Below, piece after piece: positions 63,874 to 64,000 of a DNA stretch of 64,000 nt. How positions within the stretch are numbered: position 1 is the stretch's first letter; each line of letters begins with the position of its first letter. The translations under genes and the position numbers were made by a program. The notes beneath the pieces are model-generated. The model saw only the letters and a program-made list of their open reading frames with translations, did not search any database and was not told the origin of the DNA. The stretch is taken from NCBI GenBank assembly GCA_905116865.2, contig CAJHNH020000198.1:1-64000 (forward strand). Reading direction: 5' to 3'. The DNA comes from Candidula unifasciata (taxonomy: Eukaryota; Mollusca; Gastropoda; Stylommatophora; Geomitridae).

Positions 63874-64000
63874 GGTACTACATGAAAACAGCAGGCAACA
63901 AGGCAAGAGGCCGACCAAGAAAGAGATGGTTGGAGGCAGTAAAGAAGACACTACAGAAACACAAAATGATATTAACACAAGCTACAAAACCAGCGAAAGA
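63874..64000 (+). pseudogene. LINE ORF2 end, right part
   Basis: Continues the frame of 61770-61933: GYYMKTAGNKARGRPRKRWL and KKTLQKHKMILTQATK, running off the window. Confidence 0.75.

Overview
The window is animal nuclear DNA: intron-rich genes with GT-AG introns, many LINE and SINE copies, and minisatellites that fill much of the introns. A heterobranch/gastropod mollusc or a close lophotrochozoan fits best. That is an inference from a G-beta gene of invertebrate character, RNase-H-bearing LINEs, tRNA-derived SINEs and SPIN-like hAT elements (reported, from memory, in a pond snail). No sequence here names a species.

Three genes can be supported. (1) A complete G protein beta subunit gene (GNB1 type) on the + strand: eight coding exons from 10048 to 23080, 341 codons, all splice phases consistent. 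(2) A minus-strand gene from 46753 down to 31052: a single-pass membrane-anchored JmjC/cupin-type Fe(II)/2-oxoglutarate oxygenase. Eight coding exons were found; the splice phases show that one short exon between 43410 and 42032 is not accounted for. (3) Three phase-compatible exons (55140-60769, + strand) of a gene I do not recognise, probably continuing in both directions.

Layout. 1-10 kb: LINE and SINE debris, a piggyBac-like element (2300-3188), a 1.6-kb minisatellite (4650-6245) and a hAT MITE with a perfect 8-bp target duplication (7831-8026). 10-23 kb: GNB1, whose introns carry SINEs, a young 5'-truncated LINE (16457-18183), a 0.9-kb minisatellite and a 12-copy array of an exon end plus splice donor. 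23-31 kb: 3' region of GNB1 and repeats. 31-47 kb: the JmjC gene, with arrays in its introns and next to its last exons. 47-55 kb: piggyBac-like MITE, SINEs, LINE ends, a second foldback element, a hAT MITE with a paralogous empty site, and a near-perfect 39-bp satellite. 55-64 kb: gene 3, with an 18-bp array, a 2.8-kb 23-bp array, a donor-derived 25-bp array, and a SINE inside a hAT inside a LINE.

The most interesting pattern is that four introns in three unrelated genes have a minisatellite that starts at the 5' splice site. In three of them the repeat unit contains the last bases of the exon plus the GT donor: GNB1 exon at 19222 (79 bp x 12), JmjC exon at 33798 (125 bp x 4) and gene-3 exon at 60676 (25 bp x about 20). 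In the fourth (JmjC exon at 35256) the first 42-bp unit begins at the donor GT. No comparable array starts from a 3' splice site. A second theme is the same 31-bp internal segment of a SPIN-like hAT MITE, which expanded separately into about 10 and about 49 tandem copies in two elements and stayed single-copy in a third.
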